From Halichondria panicea (taxonomy: Eukaryota > Porifera > Demospongiae > Suberitida > Halichondriidae), in assembly GCF_963675165.1 (NCBI RefSeq), contig NC_087389.1, positions 2,638,001-2,702,000 on the forward strand: a stretch of 64,000 nucleotides of DNA, given 5' to 3'. The notes beneath the pieces are model-generated. The model made no database searches. It was not told the origin of the DNA and worked only from the letters and a program-made list of their open reading frames with translations. Position numbers and translations under genes: made by a program. Of the stretch, positions 20,690 through 34,400 are shown piece after piece; within the stretch, counting starts at the first letter, position 1; every line of letters begins with the position of its first letter.

Positions 20690-22939
20690 ATGTCGTCCCC
20701 AGCAGCCGGAAAGAGACGGATGGACACAGATGTTGTGAAACTGTGAGTCTAGCTGTACTTATTAAATACATAATTATAGCATGTAGCAAATACTTGAGCT
20801 ACGTGTACATGGTATACGTAAGTACGGATACGCCAGTCATACATCATACATGTAGCTTAGGTAATTAATGTTGTTCATGTGCATGATGTAGTGGTCCTGT
20901 TGGCTCATCGAGTTTCCACATTCCTTATGATGATACATTACACCTGTGTTAACTCATTGTTCTGGACTTTTTGTGTGTTATGGTTGGCACATGTTGCGTA
21001 ATAGAGTAGTTACCCCCACCTAGAAACACACTAAAATCATACCCATAATGTTTAGAACATTTCTCATAGCTTAAATATCAAAGCTAGTAACAGCTGTTGC
21101 GTACTTTAGGGCACCTGTATTGAGTACATTTATTATGCCTCGGTGTGGTTGCTAGTGTCTTAATATGACGGTGTATGCATGTTAGTCTAGCCAATAAGAC
21201 GTAATCTAACCATTAGGATTGAGAGCAAGCACCAGGTGACCATATTGGGAGGATTGAATGAGTTTGTAGTCAAGTTCTTTGGACCGTCAGGAAGTGAGTA
21301 AAGTCATATCCGTCAGTTACCACTCACTGTCCATTGTATACGTATACAGTAACATGTTAACTCCGATGCAACTTGCATAATATGCTATAATACTTACCTA
21401 CTGAAGCTCATTGCATAATTATATTGTGCCAGATCGACGCTAACATGCTTGACAGCTTGTTCTTTGTATGGCTCCAATGTGCAGCTCCCTATGAAGGTGG
21501 TGTATGGAACGTGCGTGTTGATCTTCCTGACAAGTACCCCTTTAAGTCTCCTTCAATAGGTACGTCGCAACCATGCTGTCATATGTGTTTGGGTATTGTC
21601 TTTAACACTTTACTCTTATGCATGAAATTGTGATAACTGAGCATGTGACCGTTAGTTTTTTTTACTAAAGGCACAGTTTACTCACAAACGTGTACACACA
21701 GGTTTTATGAATAGGATATTCCATCCGAACATTGATGAATCGTAAGTTGCTTGGTTCAGACTAAAACTTGTGTCAACATCACGACCGCTACTTGGATGTA
21801 CATAATAGAAACTAAGACTAGGAATTAAAACATTTGCTAAGAACAATACTTTGTGGTCTCCGTGGGAGTTGATGATTAGGAAGTCACAATACAAGTGCAT
21901 TTTTCATACAAGTGCTACATGTATTATACAGTACGTCATTCCTGAGTACTATACGTACATCATTGTGACTGTATGCTCTACACCTTAGGTCAGGTTCAGT
22001 ATGTTTAGACGTTATCAATCAAGCTTGGACTGCTCTGTATGGTAAGCCTATTTTCTGAAATGGGATGCTAGTTTTTGGTTACTGTGGTTTAGGGAGGCAA
22101 GTAAACTATTATTACTATGATCGTAGGTAACAGCTGATAGCTGTGTGTGGCAAGCATGGAGCATATGGAATGGGTCTTTTCTTGGTATGAATATGTAGCC
22201 TGTGGTTTAGTTAGTGACACAGTTCGTGATTATCACCACCATGGGATTTCAGGAAGTATGGCCTAGACAATGTAGTATATAGCCTGTTAACAAACTAATC
22301 ATTGTACCTCCCCCCCCCCCCACCCCCACTACATGTATTAGTGTCATTTTGTTGCGTTTAATTTTAAGCAACAATAACCATGCACTTGTCTTAATGTTAG
22401 ATCTGTCAAACATCTTTGAGTCATTCCTACCTCAACTGTTGTCCTACCCAAACCCTACTGACCCCTTGAATGGAGACGCAGCTGCACTTTATCTTCATAA
22501 ACCTGATGATTTCAAACGGAAGGTCTTAGGTGAACCATAATCGCTGCACATCTTATTGATTTATTTTGCTCTGAATTGTCATAATTATTGGATGAGCTAA
22601 GATATTGGCACTTTGTACAATGTAAAAGTAAGTTCAAACATCCTTAAGCTCTGGGATATCTGTGTTGTGGCTCCAATTTCCACACAATCAAAACATTGTC
22701 TGAATTTCATACATGTACATGTAGTATAATAATAACATGACTTACAACGTAGTTAGTTAGTGGTTTTACGAGTATTACTTATCCGAGTCTCAACTGGATG
22801 TATAATGTTTGTTTTTGTAGATCACATAAAAAAGTATGCAACAGAAGAAGTACTTCGACAAACTGAGGAGGACTCTAGCTCAAGTGCGAGTGAAATGAGT
22901 GATTTGTCTGATGATGAAATACAAGACATGGAACTATAG
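20690..22939 (+). CDS. UBE2H: Ubiquitin-conjugating enzyme E2 H
   Basis: E2 enzyme that works with the CTLH/GID E3 complex. Seven exons: 20690-20742, 21217-21293, 21485-21559, 21702-21741, 21989-22041, 22401-22529, 22821-22939; 181 residues, near the human 183. Very strong conservation: [53 protein letters not shown], the HPN box in FHPNIDES, the catalytic cysteine in [11 protein letters not shown], and [17 protein letters not shown]. The family's acidic serine-rich tail is kept ([21 protein letters not shown]) and is the part known to be phosphorylated in homologues. Divergent from TDG, convergent with ELP4. Confidence 0.97.
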
Positions 22940-23433
22940 CATACCATCTTTCATCTGTCAGTGTCAGTATCAGTAAGAGAATACGTAATGTCTGGGTGTT
23001 GTTCAAAGCTTCATATTTCAGCATTTGTTTTTATTCTAAGCCTGATTTGATGTACACACATTAGGCCGCCGCCATTTATGCTGAATATTTTACTATCATC
23101 AGATTCTTCACCAAGTGATAGTTATTACATGGCTATGAGTAAAGGCCCCTTGACCACAATCTACTACCGGCCAATAAACAGCTTTTGGCACGGTAAAAAG
23201 CGCGAAAATGCTGCCTGTACACTGTACAGCCGTATAGTGCACATAATTATTTTTTACTTATGTACAAGTGACCTATATATATATGTATGTATTACTAAAT
23301 TAAAGCACACCATTTCAACGTGTCCATTAAGTGTATCATCTCGAAATAACATAAATTACACAGACACATTTATGTTTATTACTTTTACGAACACATGTGG
23401 CTTTATAGACCCCAAGAGAGTGTACACACAGAC
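22940..23433. other. Convergent UBE2H / ELP4 3' region
   Basis: 494 bp between stop codons. An antisense-looking open frame (23078-23524) covers the ELP4 last exon and has no family similarity. An ATTAAA at about 23299-23304 may be a polyadenylation signal for UBE2H. No repeat recognised. Confidence 0.45.
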
Positions 23434-26400
23434 TCAAAAATCAATCTTTTTAGACAAACTCAAAATAGACCTGTTAGATCTACTATCAGCTGTCGTCAAT
23501 GGTACAGTTTTTGTATCTTCTTGAGACCTGCTAGCAGTTTCTGAGAGCTCAGGAGGAAGATGAAGTTTCTGCAGAGAAATACATAATTACCGAAGGAGCT
23601 GATTTGCCACGCTGGTGCAACATTGCCCAAACAAACAAAAATTATCTTAGGTGTGAAGTGATCGAAGACTTTCACGAAAAACATAAAACATAAATTATAT
23701 TGCCTTAGCTACATGTACCCGTACAAATTCATGTTCCCAACAATTTATGGAGGGGATTCGAGTAAAAATAGATCAAAGCATAAAATTATACCTCAATCAA
23801 AAACTTCTTTTTTTTCAACTTGAATGCCAAGTCCATTGTTTCCGGAAAATGACCAACCAGAGAATTAAGGCGTGGGATTTTGCGAAGATGAAACAAACCT
23901 GATAAGCAGAGCATTTAACTGAGACACCATATTTATAAAGACTATAGGTAACTACAGTGAAAGGAATGATATGCACCATGATAATCTCTATACAGAGGAT
24001 TCTGCTCTTTCTCAGAACCGGCAAATGACTCCAAGTGAATGACAGCATCACTAAGTCTCTCCAGTCGACTCACGTGGGCACTGTCCTGTAACAGAGACAC
24101 ACTAGTAAAAACACAGTGTTTGACTAGCACACACCAAGGGTGTATTTGGTTGATGTGCAGTAAAAGCTGTCAGTCAATAGCATGATAGAGTAAGGGTGTG
24201 GTTGAACAACATTCTCCTATACATAAAGGCTAGACAAACGAGTATAAAACTACCTAGCTCCCTACCAAGGACAGTGCTTTCATTCTTACATTTATACACT
24301 TTATAACAACAGTGTCAAAATAAAATTATATGCAAACAAAAGCTATATACAAGTATTAATATTTCAGGTGTCCTGATTCATATACGTTCTACTGAATGTA
24401 ACACTAAATCATCCCTGCTGCAACCTACTATATAACCTACTAAGTTAATAAAATTGTACCTTACACACCTGCATGAGATGTGTAGGTACTGTGAGAACGG
24501 CCACAGCATGTGCTTTCCTGAGTAGGCCTCTGAGAGCATGCAGGAACTGTGGGAGGGATGGGTCGTCGCCCTCATCCAGCCACAAGGGACTCCCCATGGA
24601 CTGGACACCCACTCTCAGAATTCCGCTCTGTGTGGGGCAGAGAGGCACACGTACAGTGAATCTCATACCATTGGAATAGTAAAGACTAAGACAAGTTGCA
24701 AATGAGTGGTGGATGACCTTTACCTAATTTGAGTGTGACTCATTCAATGGCACATGAAGTTACTAAAACAGATTTGTACTTGTACATGTCTTAGGGTGTA
24801 GCTGGTACTTGTAGGTATATAATACTAAGAGAAGCGCTTGTATTTTCGTTGTATGCCCTCGTCTCTTTTAAACTACGCATTGTTTTCACAATTTAATACG
24901 ACACCATAATAATTATGGTTTGATGATCCCTACCCGGACGCTGATATCACTGCGGGTAACCCCCAACTTGGCTCACCTGATTACTAGACGGCTCATCAAC
25001 ACTGAATTTTTCACTGTTCACTGTAGTCAGAATGGACTCCCTCAATGCATTATAGAGTTGAGCAGATGAGCTGCAACATTAATTTTTAATTGAAAGCACC
25101 CGCAGTGCTTATATGCCTCAGTGGAGGTACCAAAGCTACATAACATAAGGCTACAAATATACACACATTGATCCTTGAGCAGCTGTAGCAGCAATCTACA
25201 CAGACACACTACCGTATACAGTTTGCGCATGTGACCGAGCATAATAACTAACACATGTGCAAGTGAAGCACTGTTACAGTACTCCTTCTCATGATTAATT
25301 TTAGATTATCAATTTCAGTTTGTAGGCTAAAGCCAACAGACAAAGCTACAAAATTAGTCTACACTGCATGCATTGCATACATCTTTATGGTCACCTTACA
25401 ACAGCCATATTCACTGCACTAAAGAAGATCCTGGTGACTGCCTCCAGTCGTGCAGGGTCCATGTGGGTGGTCAAATCAAAAAAGTGTCCAAACTGCGTAC
25501 TGAAGGATGACTGCAACAAACACATAACTATCAACCTCACATATAAACTTGCAATCACCGTTCATACATACACATGCATCGCTGTTGCGGATCCTTTATA
25601 TACAGTGAGGCCGCTGCGCTTACTATCAGTATATTCACCTGCACTTTGGGTTGATTTTGATACCGCCATGCAATCTTCATCTGTTCCTCTCCCATTGAGT
25701 CCTCCTGTATTGCTGCTAAATGTTGTTGTTGCTGCTCTACTTCAACAGAACCAGGCAAGTCCTGCAACACAAGAGGGAGATACTGCACTCCTGTTCGGAC
25801 AGCAAAAAATGGAAATTGTCCAGGTGTAGTTAGAACAACTCATTATAGCACAAGTGAGATATCTGGAATGATTAGAACAGGCATGCAGCTGCATGCGAGC
25901 TAGCTAAAGTTTATTAGTACAATGTGCGACTGAACAGTTGCACTAGCTATAATTTATATTTAAAAACTATAGCTAATGCAAGCTCAACATTGTCCGGATA
26001 TTAAAGAACGTGTCCGGGATAATTAAAAGTGCATGTCCGATAAAGTTATAGCAAGACTAGAAACTGAACAAATTTAGCGACACACACCTATTCCACCCAC
26101 CTTAACGATGTCCTCAGGGTTCTCTGACGCACTTGCCAAAAGGAGAGAGTGGCCACACATTACTCCTTCAGCCAGGAAGTACTTGAGGAGGAGACGCGAG
26201 TATGATCCACACACATCCTCTTCTGAGAGAAGAGAATAATAGTTTAGGAATATCCTGAGCATGAATCTAAGGGTGCTCAGGTATTTGATGATGGACAAAG
26301 GTATTTGATGATGGACAAACGTAATTATTTGGATTGATATTCGACACTGCGCAAAACAGGTTTCACTGACCTACAAGGAGAACAGTACCTACAGCAAGAC

Positions 26401-26592
26401 CTCCACCTGCAGAATTGCCTGAATGATAAGAGCAGCCTGCACTTTAATTAATAGTCTCAATCACATACCCAGCAACACATCCAGAGAAGGGACTCCAGTA
26501 GACACTAGCAGCTGAGTATTATGTAGGGAAGGTCTGGTGCCTCTGAGATGAGTGGACTTGCTGCTTCCTTTCTTTCTAAAGCTGCTGGCCAT
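23434..26592 (-). CDS. ELP4: Elongator complex subunit 4
   Basis: RecA-fold subunit of the Elp4-5-6 ring of Elongator, which modifies wobble uridines of tRNAs. Ten exons: 26469-26592, 26371-26406, 26101-26222, 25639-25761, 25395-25492, 24977-25070, 24469-24627, 23977-24085, 23792-23898, 23434-23568; 368 residues. Landmarks: [121 protein letters not shown] and KIPRLNSL. As in other ELP4, the Walker lysine pattern is degenerate. Exon 2 has two acceptors 12 bases apart (26418 or 26406 start); I chose the shorter exon because it restores the family GGG. A remnant of family D lies in an intron at 25091-25244. Confidence 0.95.
25091..25244 (-). mobile_element. Family D repeat, internally deleted copy
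   Basis: Retains both ends (GAAAGCACCCGCAGTGCT..GCCTCAGTGGAGG and ACCGTATACAG..GAGCATAAT) but has lost about 400 internal bases compared with 3851-4405. Starts about 20 bases beyond the acceptor side of an ELP4 exon (24977-25070). Confidence 0.7.
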
Positions 26593-26868
26593 TTGCCAAG
26601 TATGGTCTGTATACATGTAGCCTCGAGACCAGGCCGATTAATCGGCCTGGTCTCGAGGCTAGTATACATGTACCGGCGAAGCATGGTTGGACTCCGCCCA
26701 ACTAGGTATGTACTGTGTGTTCTAATATTCATGACCTTTTTTGCTCTTGAATTAGAGAAGTGATGACTGTGCATTTTTCACTTGGACTTGACTGTACTAT
26801 ACTAACTGCTGTGTTGGTTAAGCTAGCTTTGTTTGTTTGACATTTGAGCTATTAGAACTTTATTCACT
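26593..26868. promoter_or_regulatory. Shared divergent promoter, ELP4 / UBE2N, with 42-bp perfect palindrome
   Basis: 276 bp between the opposite start codons. It contains a perfect palindrome at 26619-26660 whose 21-base arms begin AGCCTCGAGACCAGGCCG; outside it, GTATACATG words extend the symmetry imperfectly. The arm resembles a short repeat (AGCCTCGA..CCAGGCC) seen at several other places in the window, so the palindrome may be two fused element ends. It starts only 27 bp upstream of the ELP4 ATG and probably lies in the leader or core promoter. Confidence 0.65.
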
Positions 26869-28082
26869 ATGGCAGGGATTCCTCGGAGGATTCTAAAGGT
26901 ATTTGAATAGTTTTGTGGTACCAGACCCAGGCACCAGACCTGGAAACACACAAACGTGTTTATAATTATGGCTTAATCGCCTGTGCTAGGCTAGGCTTGA
27001 ATTAATTCCTGGCGGTATGCTGTACATTTAAAGCACTTTACATAGTACTATAATACTAAGGTTTACCACTGCCATTTAAACAAGCGATTGCAAATGTTAG
27101 GTGCCATGCCATTTGCTCACCATTTCCTTTTGTTAAATGTATGACAAAATTAGTTCAGTTTTCTTTTTTCCTTATTCCTTAGGAAACACAGCGTTTGACT
27201 GCCGAGCCAGTACCTGGTATCGAAGCCATTCCGGATGAGAGCAATGCTAGGTACTTTCACGTCTCAGTAGATGGACCCGAAGACGTGAGTTTTCTTCTCT
27301 ATGTACATGTAATTATTATTGTCTAACATGACTGTGTATTACTTCTAAGCGAAGTACACTGTTCATGCAAAAACCTATTACCATAGCCTTATATCCCATG
27401 CATACATGAACCGCTTCCTCCACCCACACACCAGTCTCCTTTTGAGAATGGTAAGTTCAGATTAGAGCTGTTTCTACCTGAAGAATACCCAATGGCTCCA
27501 CCCAAAGTCCGATTTATGACCAAGATTTACCATCCGAACATAGACAAACTGGGCCGTATCTGTTTGGATATATTAAAAGGTAACCAACCACCTTTCAGTT
27601 TCTTATGCTTTCTGACTGTTTACTATTGTTGCTAGCACAATACTGCCCATACTTCTTGCTAAGATATATCTAATCCAGGGTAAAATATTATTGAATAGCA
27701 CGTTGTTCATTATTATCGTTGTTTTTACCACTAAGCTTTAATATCTGTATTCTTTCAGATAAGTGGAGTCCAGCTCTACAAATTCGTACAGTGCTTCTAT
27801 CGATTCAAGCATTATTGAGTGCCCCTAACCCTGACGATCCCTTAGCCAATGATGTTGCTGAACAGTGGAAAAGTAATGAGTCAAAGGCTATAGAAACTGG
27901 TGAGTGATGATTCTAAATTAAATCTAGGCAATAAGGTTACTCCGATTGTCAGATCTCCCGATGTGTGTTCATGTTTTCATAGAATAATGCTTGACAATAA
28001 TTATAGGTACAAAATAATGCGGCTCTGCTTTTCTTCCCATGCAGCTCGCCAGTGGACAAGGCTTCATGCTTTCAGTACATGA
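26869..28082 (+). CDS. UBE2N: Ubiquitin-conjugating enzyme E2 N (Ubc13)
   Basis: Pairs with a UEV partner to build Lys63-linked ubiquitin chains in DNA-damage tolerance and innate signalling. Five exons: 26869-26898, 27183-27284, 27435-27579, 27759-27899, 28045-28082; 151 residues, one fewer than human. Nearly invariant: [53 protein letters not shown] in [21 protein letters not shown] with the catalytic cysteine, and [20 protein letters not shown]. The last exon ends [12 protein letters not shown]. Divergent from ELP4. Confidence 0.97.
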
Positions 28083-28438
28083 TTAATAGAGACTTATAAT
28101 GTTTGAGCTTGTACTGTAGCTAATGAACATTGTGGCAAATCTGCATGTTCTTGTGCATTTTAATTGTGAACATGGCGATTATTACCTAAATAGATATTCG
28201 GGATTGATTCTGAAAGCTAACATACCAAGGCATTAAAAATACATGCTTGATATTTGATCTACTTCTGAACACTAGCTGGTAAGTGAATAGAATACGTAAC
28301 ATATCGTGTGCAAGGTATCCATGTTGAATCGGTGCTACAATTAGTAATTGTGTGCATGTGCACGAAAATAAACAGTTACATGTCAGCTTTGTAGCTGTAG
28401 CCCAGCTGGTATAGAGGTATATTATCATAGCTAATAGA
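28083..28438. other. UBE2N to FGD-like gene spacer
   Basis: 356 bp, AT-rich, must hold the UBE2N 3' end and the promoter of the first FGD-like exon. ATTAATAGA follows the UBE2N stop directly. No repeat or RNA gene recognised. Confidence 0.4.
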
Positions 28439-31400
28439 ATGAATAGTGAGTTGAAGGTCGCCTTACCAACTGTTCAAGAACGAAAGAAACTTCTTGGCTT
28501 TCTGGAAAATGTTTTCACTTTCACCGATTGTAAGCACAACATACATTTCCAATGAATTTTGTACAAGTGTAGTATTGTGTACTGTTGTTGCGTCAATTTT
28601 TCAGGTGTTTACTCTTGAGAACAATGCCTAGTTGAATGTATCAGATACGCGGCTTCCTTTGGGTGTACATGTTAGCAGTGTGTGTGTAGCTAGCTACAAC
28701 TGTAGCGTGTACATGTACGTGTACGTGTGCGCATATGGTATGTGTAGAAAGGTATTCATGATAATACTCCTCACAAAGCATTTGAACTTGATTTTGTAGT
28801 AATCCTGTTGGTAATGTGGTCAACGGGGAAATCAAATCGTGATGTTTGGTGCATCCTAATGGGTGGTAAAGCTGTGTAAAATGTCTACAGCCATTACAAG
28901 ACGATTAGGTATGTTTGTGTTCGATACTTAGACCTTTGAAAGGATGGCTAGGCTGTTCAGTGATATAGCTGAGTTTATTCATGTGGAGTGGAGAATCCTA
29001 CTGTACACGTGTTACTTAATCTTGTACTGGCACAAGATCTGTTATATTTTTGCTCGGCTAACCAGTCTTCATTGTGAGGATGACGCAACCCTGTGTTGGC
29101 TAATCAACACCTCCAGTTGCTTTGCGCTGCGGTATTGCTATGCTTAGCTGTGATAGTGAAAGCTAGCAAATTTATATCCCAATTGAGAAATACACTCTAA
29201 ATATGAATGGTGATCGGTTATTGATGATCACACTGTGTTTAGAATGCTTATACTGGCAGCAGGACGTGTGTCATTAGCCTTAGAAGTTTAAAGTTTTTCA
29301 TTTGTTATGTAGCAGTACTTTGTTACTGTTCTCGAAGTGTAGCTAAATAAATCACCCAAATTGTTCCCACACTCCACAGGAGACAAGGCAAGTTCCAATA
29401 TGTTGTAGTATGGTTTTATAGCAATTAAAACCATGCCAGTCACAATTAAGATGTCTACAGTAGTGACTTCCCTCAGTGGTACAGGCAGCCATACTTGCAT
29501 AGTTACACATTCCTACTGAGGTACATATACTGTCCCTGTAGCACCTTTAATGTTAACTCTCTTTCTCTCCTCCCCCTAAATTTGTTATAATTACTGTGTA
29601 AAGCTTATGTGCAAGTCTTTATACCACTGTATCCGAACATTTGCAGTAGCTGCTTGTCATGCAATCCGTGTAAGAGTTCTTTTAAGGTTGCCATTTGCAA
29701 CTGTCACTCCGTTACCTGTAGCACAGCTTTTGTTTAGTGACTGCTTTTTGTTGTCTGTTTTCAAATTGCCGTGCTACTGTAAAGCGGTGGTTTTAATTTC
29801 CAAAAATGACTGTTAAATGGTGATGTTCATTTCTTCTTGCCAAGTATGTGATTGAATAGTTGCAGTTGCCAAGCAATAATCAACATCAGACTTGCTGTAG
29901 GAGTATATACATGTACTGTATAGCGTGTAATTTTCGTGGGGCAAACTATTCGTTGTTTTCGTGGTTGGAGGTCTGACCACGAATATTTTACCCACGAATG
30001 AAGCGATCTTGCCTACCTTTACCTGCAGTGCAGGCAGCTACCACGAAAATATTACCCTCGAAATGTCTCAATATTGCTGAACCACGAATATTTTGTCCCC
30101 CGAAAATTACCTGCTATACGGTATACAAATACATGTATGTACTTATGGCATGCTAGGAACTTGGGTTCAGTTTATTGTTCCTCTTATTGAATGAGTGAGT
30201 TACCATAGATAGTATCAATGGAAATACCTGCGTCAGCTAACTCGTTATTGGCTTCTTCCCTCCCCACAGCTGGTGGTAGAAGGAGGCCTTTGGAAGAGTG
30301 AGTTAATTACATACAGTTTTCATGCACTTTTTTCCTTTACATAATTATGTTACCGTATTACTAGAATATTTTGTGGGTGAAAAACCTTTGCGAATGAGCC
30401 AAATCAGCAGAAAATTTGACCCTTTGCGATCTAACTATTGCGTTCTGGCAAGGATCGTGTGTATTTACTAGTACTAATTTAGGATTTTATTGTTGCGAAT
30501 TGATCAACCCTCGCAAAATTTGCAAATGTTTGATTCTCGCAAAACATTCTAGTAATACGGTATATACATGTACTGTACCTCTTACCCTCTAATCTGCAGC
30601 GGCGTAGCCAGGATTTTGGGAAGGGTAGGGCTCAAATTGTAGATTCTACAAAAAAAAGGTCTGCACATCATTTTTCCTCAGCAGTAAGCGTGCGCATCAG
30701 ATGGCCCTGCCCACATGACATCATTCTAGTAACTATGCATGCAGTACTGTAGAATAGATAGACAGATCACAGTGATTCAAGCTAAGTTGCAGTTGATGAG
30801 CACAAAAGGGGGGGGGGCTCTAGCCCCGTGAGCCCCCCTCTGCCTACGCCACTGATCTGTGCAATTATGTACAGTATAATCTGCATTATTATAGTCATAT
30901 ATTATGGGTGTCACTAAGTCATGCTTATTGACATAATATTTCAGGCACACGTGTAGTGTAAGTTCTGTAAAGTTGTGTTATTGTATTTACACAGATTTGG
31001 CTTATTGTATTGCCTAGCAGTCACTAATGCATAATGTGTAGTCTAGTCTTGTCCCCACGCCCATTTCACTTCACTTCGAAGGAAGAGGGCCTGGTATTGC
31101 TTGCGCATCCGCTAACCCAGGGGCATAACTAGCAATGAGGCAGAGGAGGCCCTTGCCTCCTGAACTATTGAACTTGTAGTGTCATGTGACTCACCTCACT
31201 AGCTTTTAATAGCTCTGGCTATAGCTAGCCAATTAGGTATATAAAATAACTGTGTCTTGTTGGTGAAGAAAAGAGAAGAAGAGCAGGTCAGTAGCACTCT
31301 GATGCGCTAATTAGAGTGTGTGGTTTCCAGTTAAACATTTTGCGGACCTCCTTTCTATAAAATGTCTAGTTACGCCCCTGTAACCATCCGCCTGTGTAGG

Positions 31401-34400
31401 CGGTTAGCTTTCAGCTTGCTTTATGATTCTTATCTAATGCCACGGGACTCGGTACTGGAGTAAACATTCATAAGCTTAAGTAAACAATAATCATGGACCT
31501 GTTAACATACACAGGTAGGTATATAAACATTGCATGTTGAAATTTCACCTTCTTATTCCTCTAAAAGGATGAATTGTGACACCATGAAGCAGTTATCTGC
31601 TTGTATATGCGATGCATAAACTGTGTATGTACTGATGAAATTGAGTCTAGCCTAATTACATAGAGCTGGTTCTTTTTTGCTGTAGCAGTGTTTGTAGTAT
31701 TCGTATGCTAGGTGCGTTTCTCTAGTATCAACACTATAATTGTGCTTTCATGAACCGTTGTGTCTTGATCCCTACAGCCCTTTCCCCCTTCGAGGAGGAG
31801 CTCAGCATAAAGTCCCGCCCAAGAAGTTCAGTACCCTACCTCGTAAGCCTAAGAGAGCCAAGATGGCCGATAAACCACCTCTTGCCCCCAAACCTCCCGT
31901 CCCTATGCCCCGAAAGAAGGGACCACCCCCCATGAAACCTGTGCCTTATCGCAAGCACAAAGAGTACAAGGAACATGATGTGTCCACCTTCAAGTCCAAC
32001 CATCCTATTCAGCTATCCGCTAATAAACCTACCCCTCCAGTACCAGCCGAAAAACCACCTAGGAGGTACTCTGCAAAAGGAGAACCATCTATAGAGTTTC
32101 ACAGACCTAAGAAAGTGACTAAAGAGCCAATACAATATGGCATCCCATCGATACCTGGTAGAATGGTGGACAAGGGAGCCACGATTAGCTCTAGGCCTCG
32201 TCTAAACACACCTTACATTCCACCGGAACCAACAGAACTGGCTCTGTCCAATGATAACAACTCAAAGGAGAGTACTGTTAACGAAATGGAACTTTCTGCT
32301 CCAAAAGGTGGGTTATTATCATTCTTTTTTTCACGGTGTATTCACTTGTTTATCACTATAGGATTTTTTAATACAAAATTAGGACTCTGTTCATAATTTT
32401 GCTGCTAAACTGTATTGTAGAATGTATATACTACATGTACTTATAAAGCATTCAATGAGATTGCTTCCATATGCAGGAAGTAGTGTTGGTAGTAGCGAAA
32501 CGCTTTACACCAAAGCTTATGATTATGAAACAAACGGGAGTGATGACGTCGAAGGCTATGCTGTGATACCACTAACTAAAACACTGGCTAAACTTCCCAA
32601 GCTTCAACCCAAAACACCACCTTCACCCCTCGGGCCTAAACCACCTACCCCAATAGCTATACCAGCTACACAAGAAGATGTCTGGGGAAGTGTACCACCA
32701 AGAGCTGACAAAGTCCCGCAGCAACATTCTACTGAAGAGTATGCTGTAGTATCTCCAACCAGACAAGTGAGGGAAGCATCACCAGGTCCTTTGTCCTCTG
32801 ATGACTACAACCATATTGTACACTCACCTACGACCATTAACACTCAAACACACACTGGCGCAGATGAGAACTCAAAGTTAGGTGGACTGGAAAGGAATGG
32901 AAGCGAGAATGTTGAAAAATCTGCTGTACCATTAGCCAGAGCATCGGCTAAAATTCCCAAACGCCAGCCCAGAAAATCGCTACCTAAACCACCTACCCCA
33001 ACGGAAGAGAATACTGTACCATTAAGACAAGACAATGTCCCACAGCAACAACCTACTGAAGAATATGCTGTAGTATCTCCAACGACAATAGTTACGATGG
33101 TATCACCTTTATCTTTTGTTGACTACAACCATACTGTACACTCACCCACTCCTCAAACACACCCAGCCACAGACGAGTACTCAAAGTTGAGTAGATCCGA
33201 TGATCTGACAACATCTCCAGCCCATGATCCCTTACAACTTCCTCAGGAGTATTCAGTCATCACTGTTCCTGTTGTCTCCCCTCCCCCTACCGGTAACCCC
33301 ACTCAGCAGGCAGGGTATAGTCAACTTGCTGGTGGAGCTCAAGTCGAGGCAGAGTACAATATCATAAGTGACGAGCCTCGCCAACAATTATCTACTACCA
33401 AACCGAAAGTGAAAGCAAAGAAAGCTTTCCAGAAAGTGAAAGAAGGCCAGTTGCAGTCTAAAAGGGAACGCTATGATTTTACTGCCTACAGTGAGGACCT
33501 GGTACCCATGACCAGCCAAAGAGCTACTGAAAAGCCATCACCCCCTGCAAAGCCATATAGACCCCCCCTAACTTATCAGAGGACGGATGCACCTGGGATG
33601 CCACAATATCCATCAAGACAAGGCCCAGCTATTGAGAGAGATTTTTCCCCTCCTCTGTCGAACCAAGAGCTGGAGAGAGCTGGTTATGAAACTGTGAACA
33701 CAATGCTCGAGCCAGAAGAAGATACAGCTGATGGAGGAACTACAGTACCTCCACGGAAAACAGTCATTAGCCCCAAAGTTGAAGTTGACATCGACTTGAT
33801 CAATCAAATCCAAACTGTCATGGATGGCAAACGCGAGCCTGACAGTGAAGAGAGTAGCTATGGGAACCAGCTCATTATTGAAGCCGTACGTCCGGAAAAC
33901 ACTGAGAGTGAAGATTGTCCCAAGGACCCTAGGGTAGATGGTTTAGTTCTTTCCTCTACCGATATGTTCACTGTACCCCAACACGCTATCCCTGGCCATC
34001 TGGGCTACTGCGATATTGACTTAAAACCACCTGAGCAGCACCAACCCGTTAAGGAGGAAACTATCAATCCCGGAGCAGGTATGGTTGAAGGAGACACCAT
34101 TACTGTGAAGCACAACTCATATCCTAATGCAGAGGGTTACTGCAACCTTGCATTGAACTCTTCTCCCTCGCAGACTTCAGTTAGTGGGGCTCTGGCTAAT
34201 GATCATGCACTCTACTGTGATATTGATGAGAGCAGCCTAAGCAACGTTTCTGGCAGAAATGAATCACTTTTGGATGCTTCTGAACAACCCAATAGTGTAA
34301 ACTCAACTTCACACACATATGAACTTGTACCACACTCTCCCAAAACACCACCAAAGAGTCTACTTGAAGATGCTAACCCTCCTGCGACTAAACCAAAACC

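Noticed and set aside
23078-23524. 148-codon plus-strand open frame
   Set aside because: Covers the ELP4 last exon in antisense and the shared 3' region; composition is non-coding.
24378-24608. Second minus-strand frame over an ELP4 exon
   Set aside because: The exon translates in another frame as the conserved GSPLW...RGLLR...PTHLMQ block.
25368-25829. 153-codon plus-strand open frame
   Set aside because: Antisense of two ELP4 exons.
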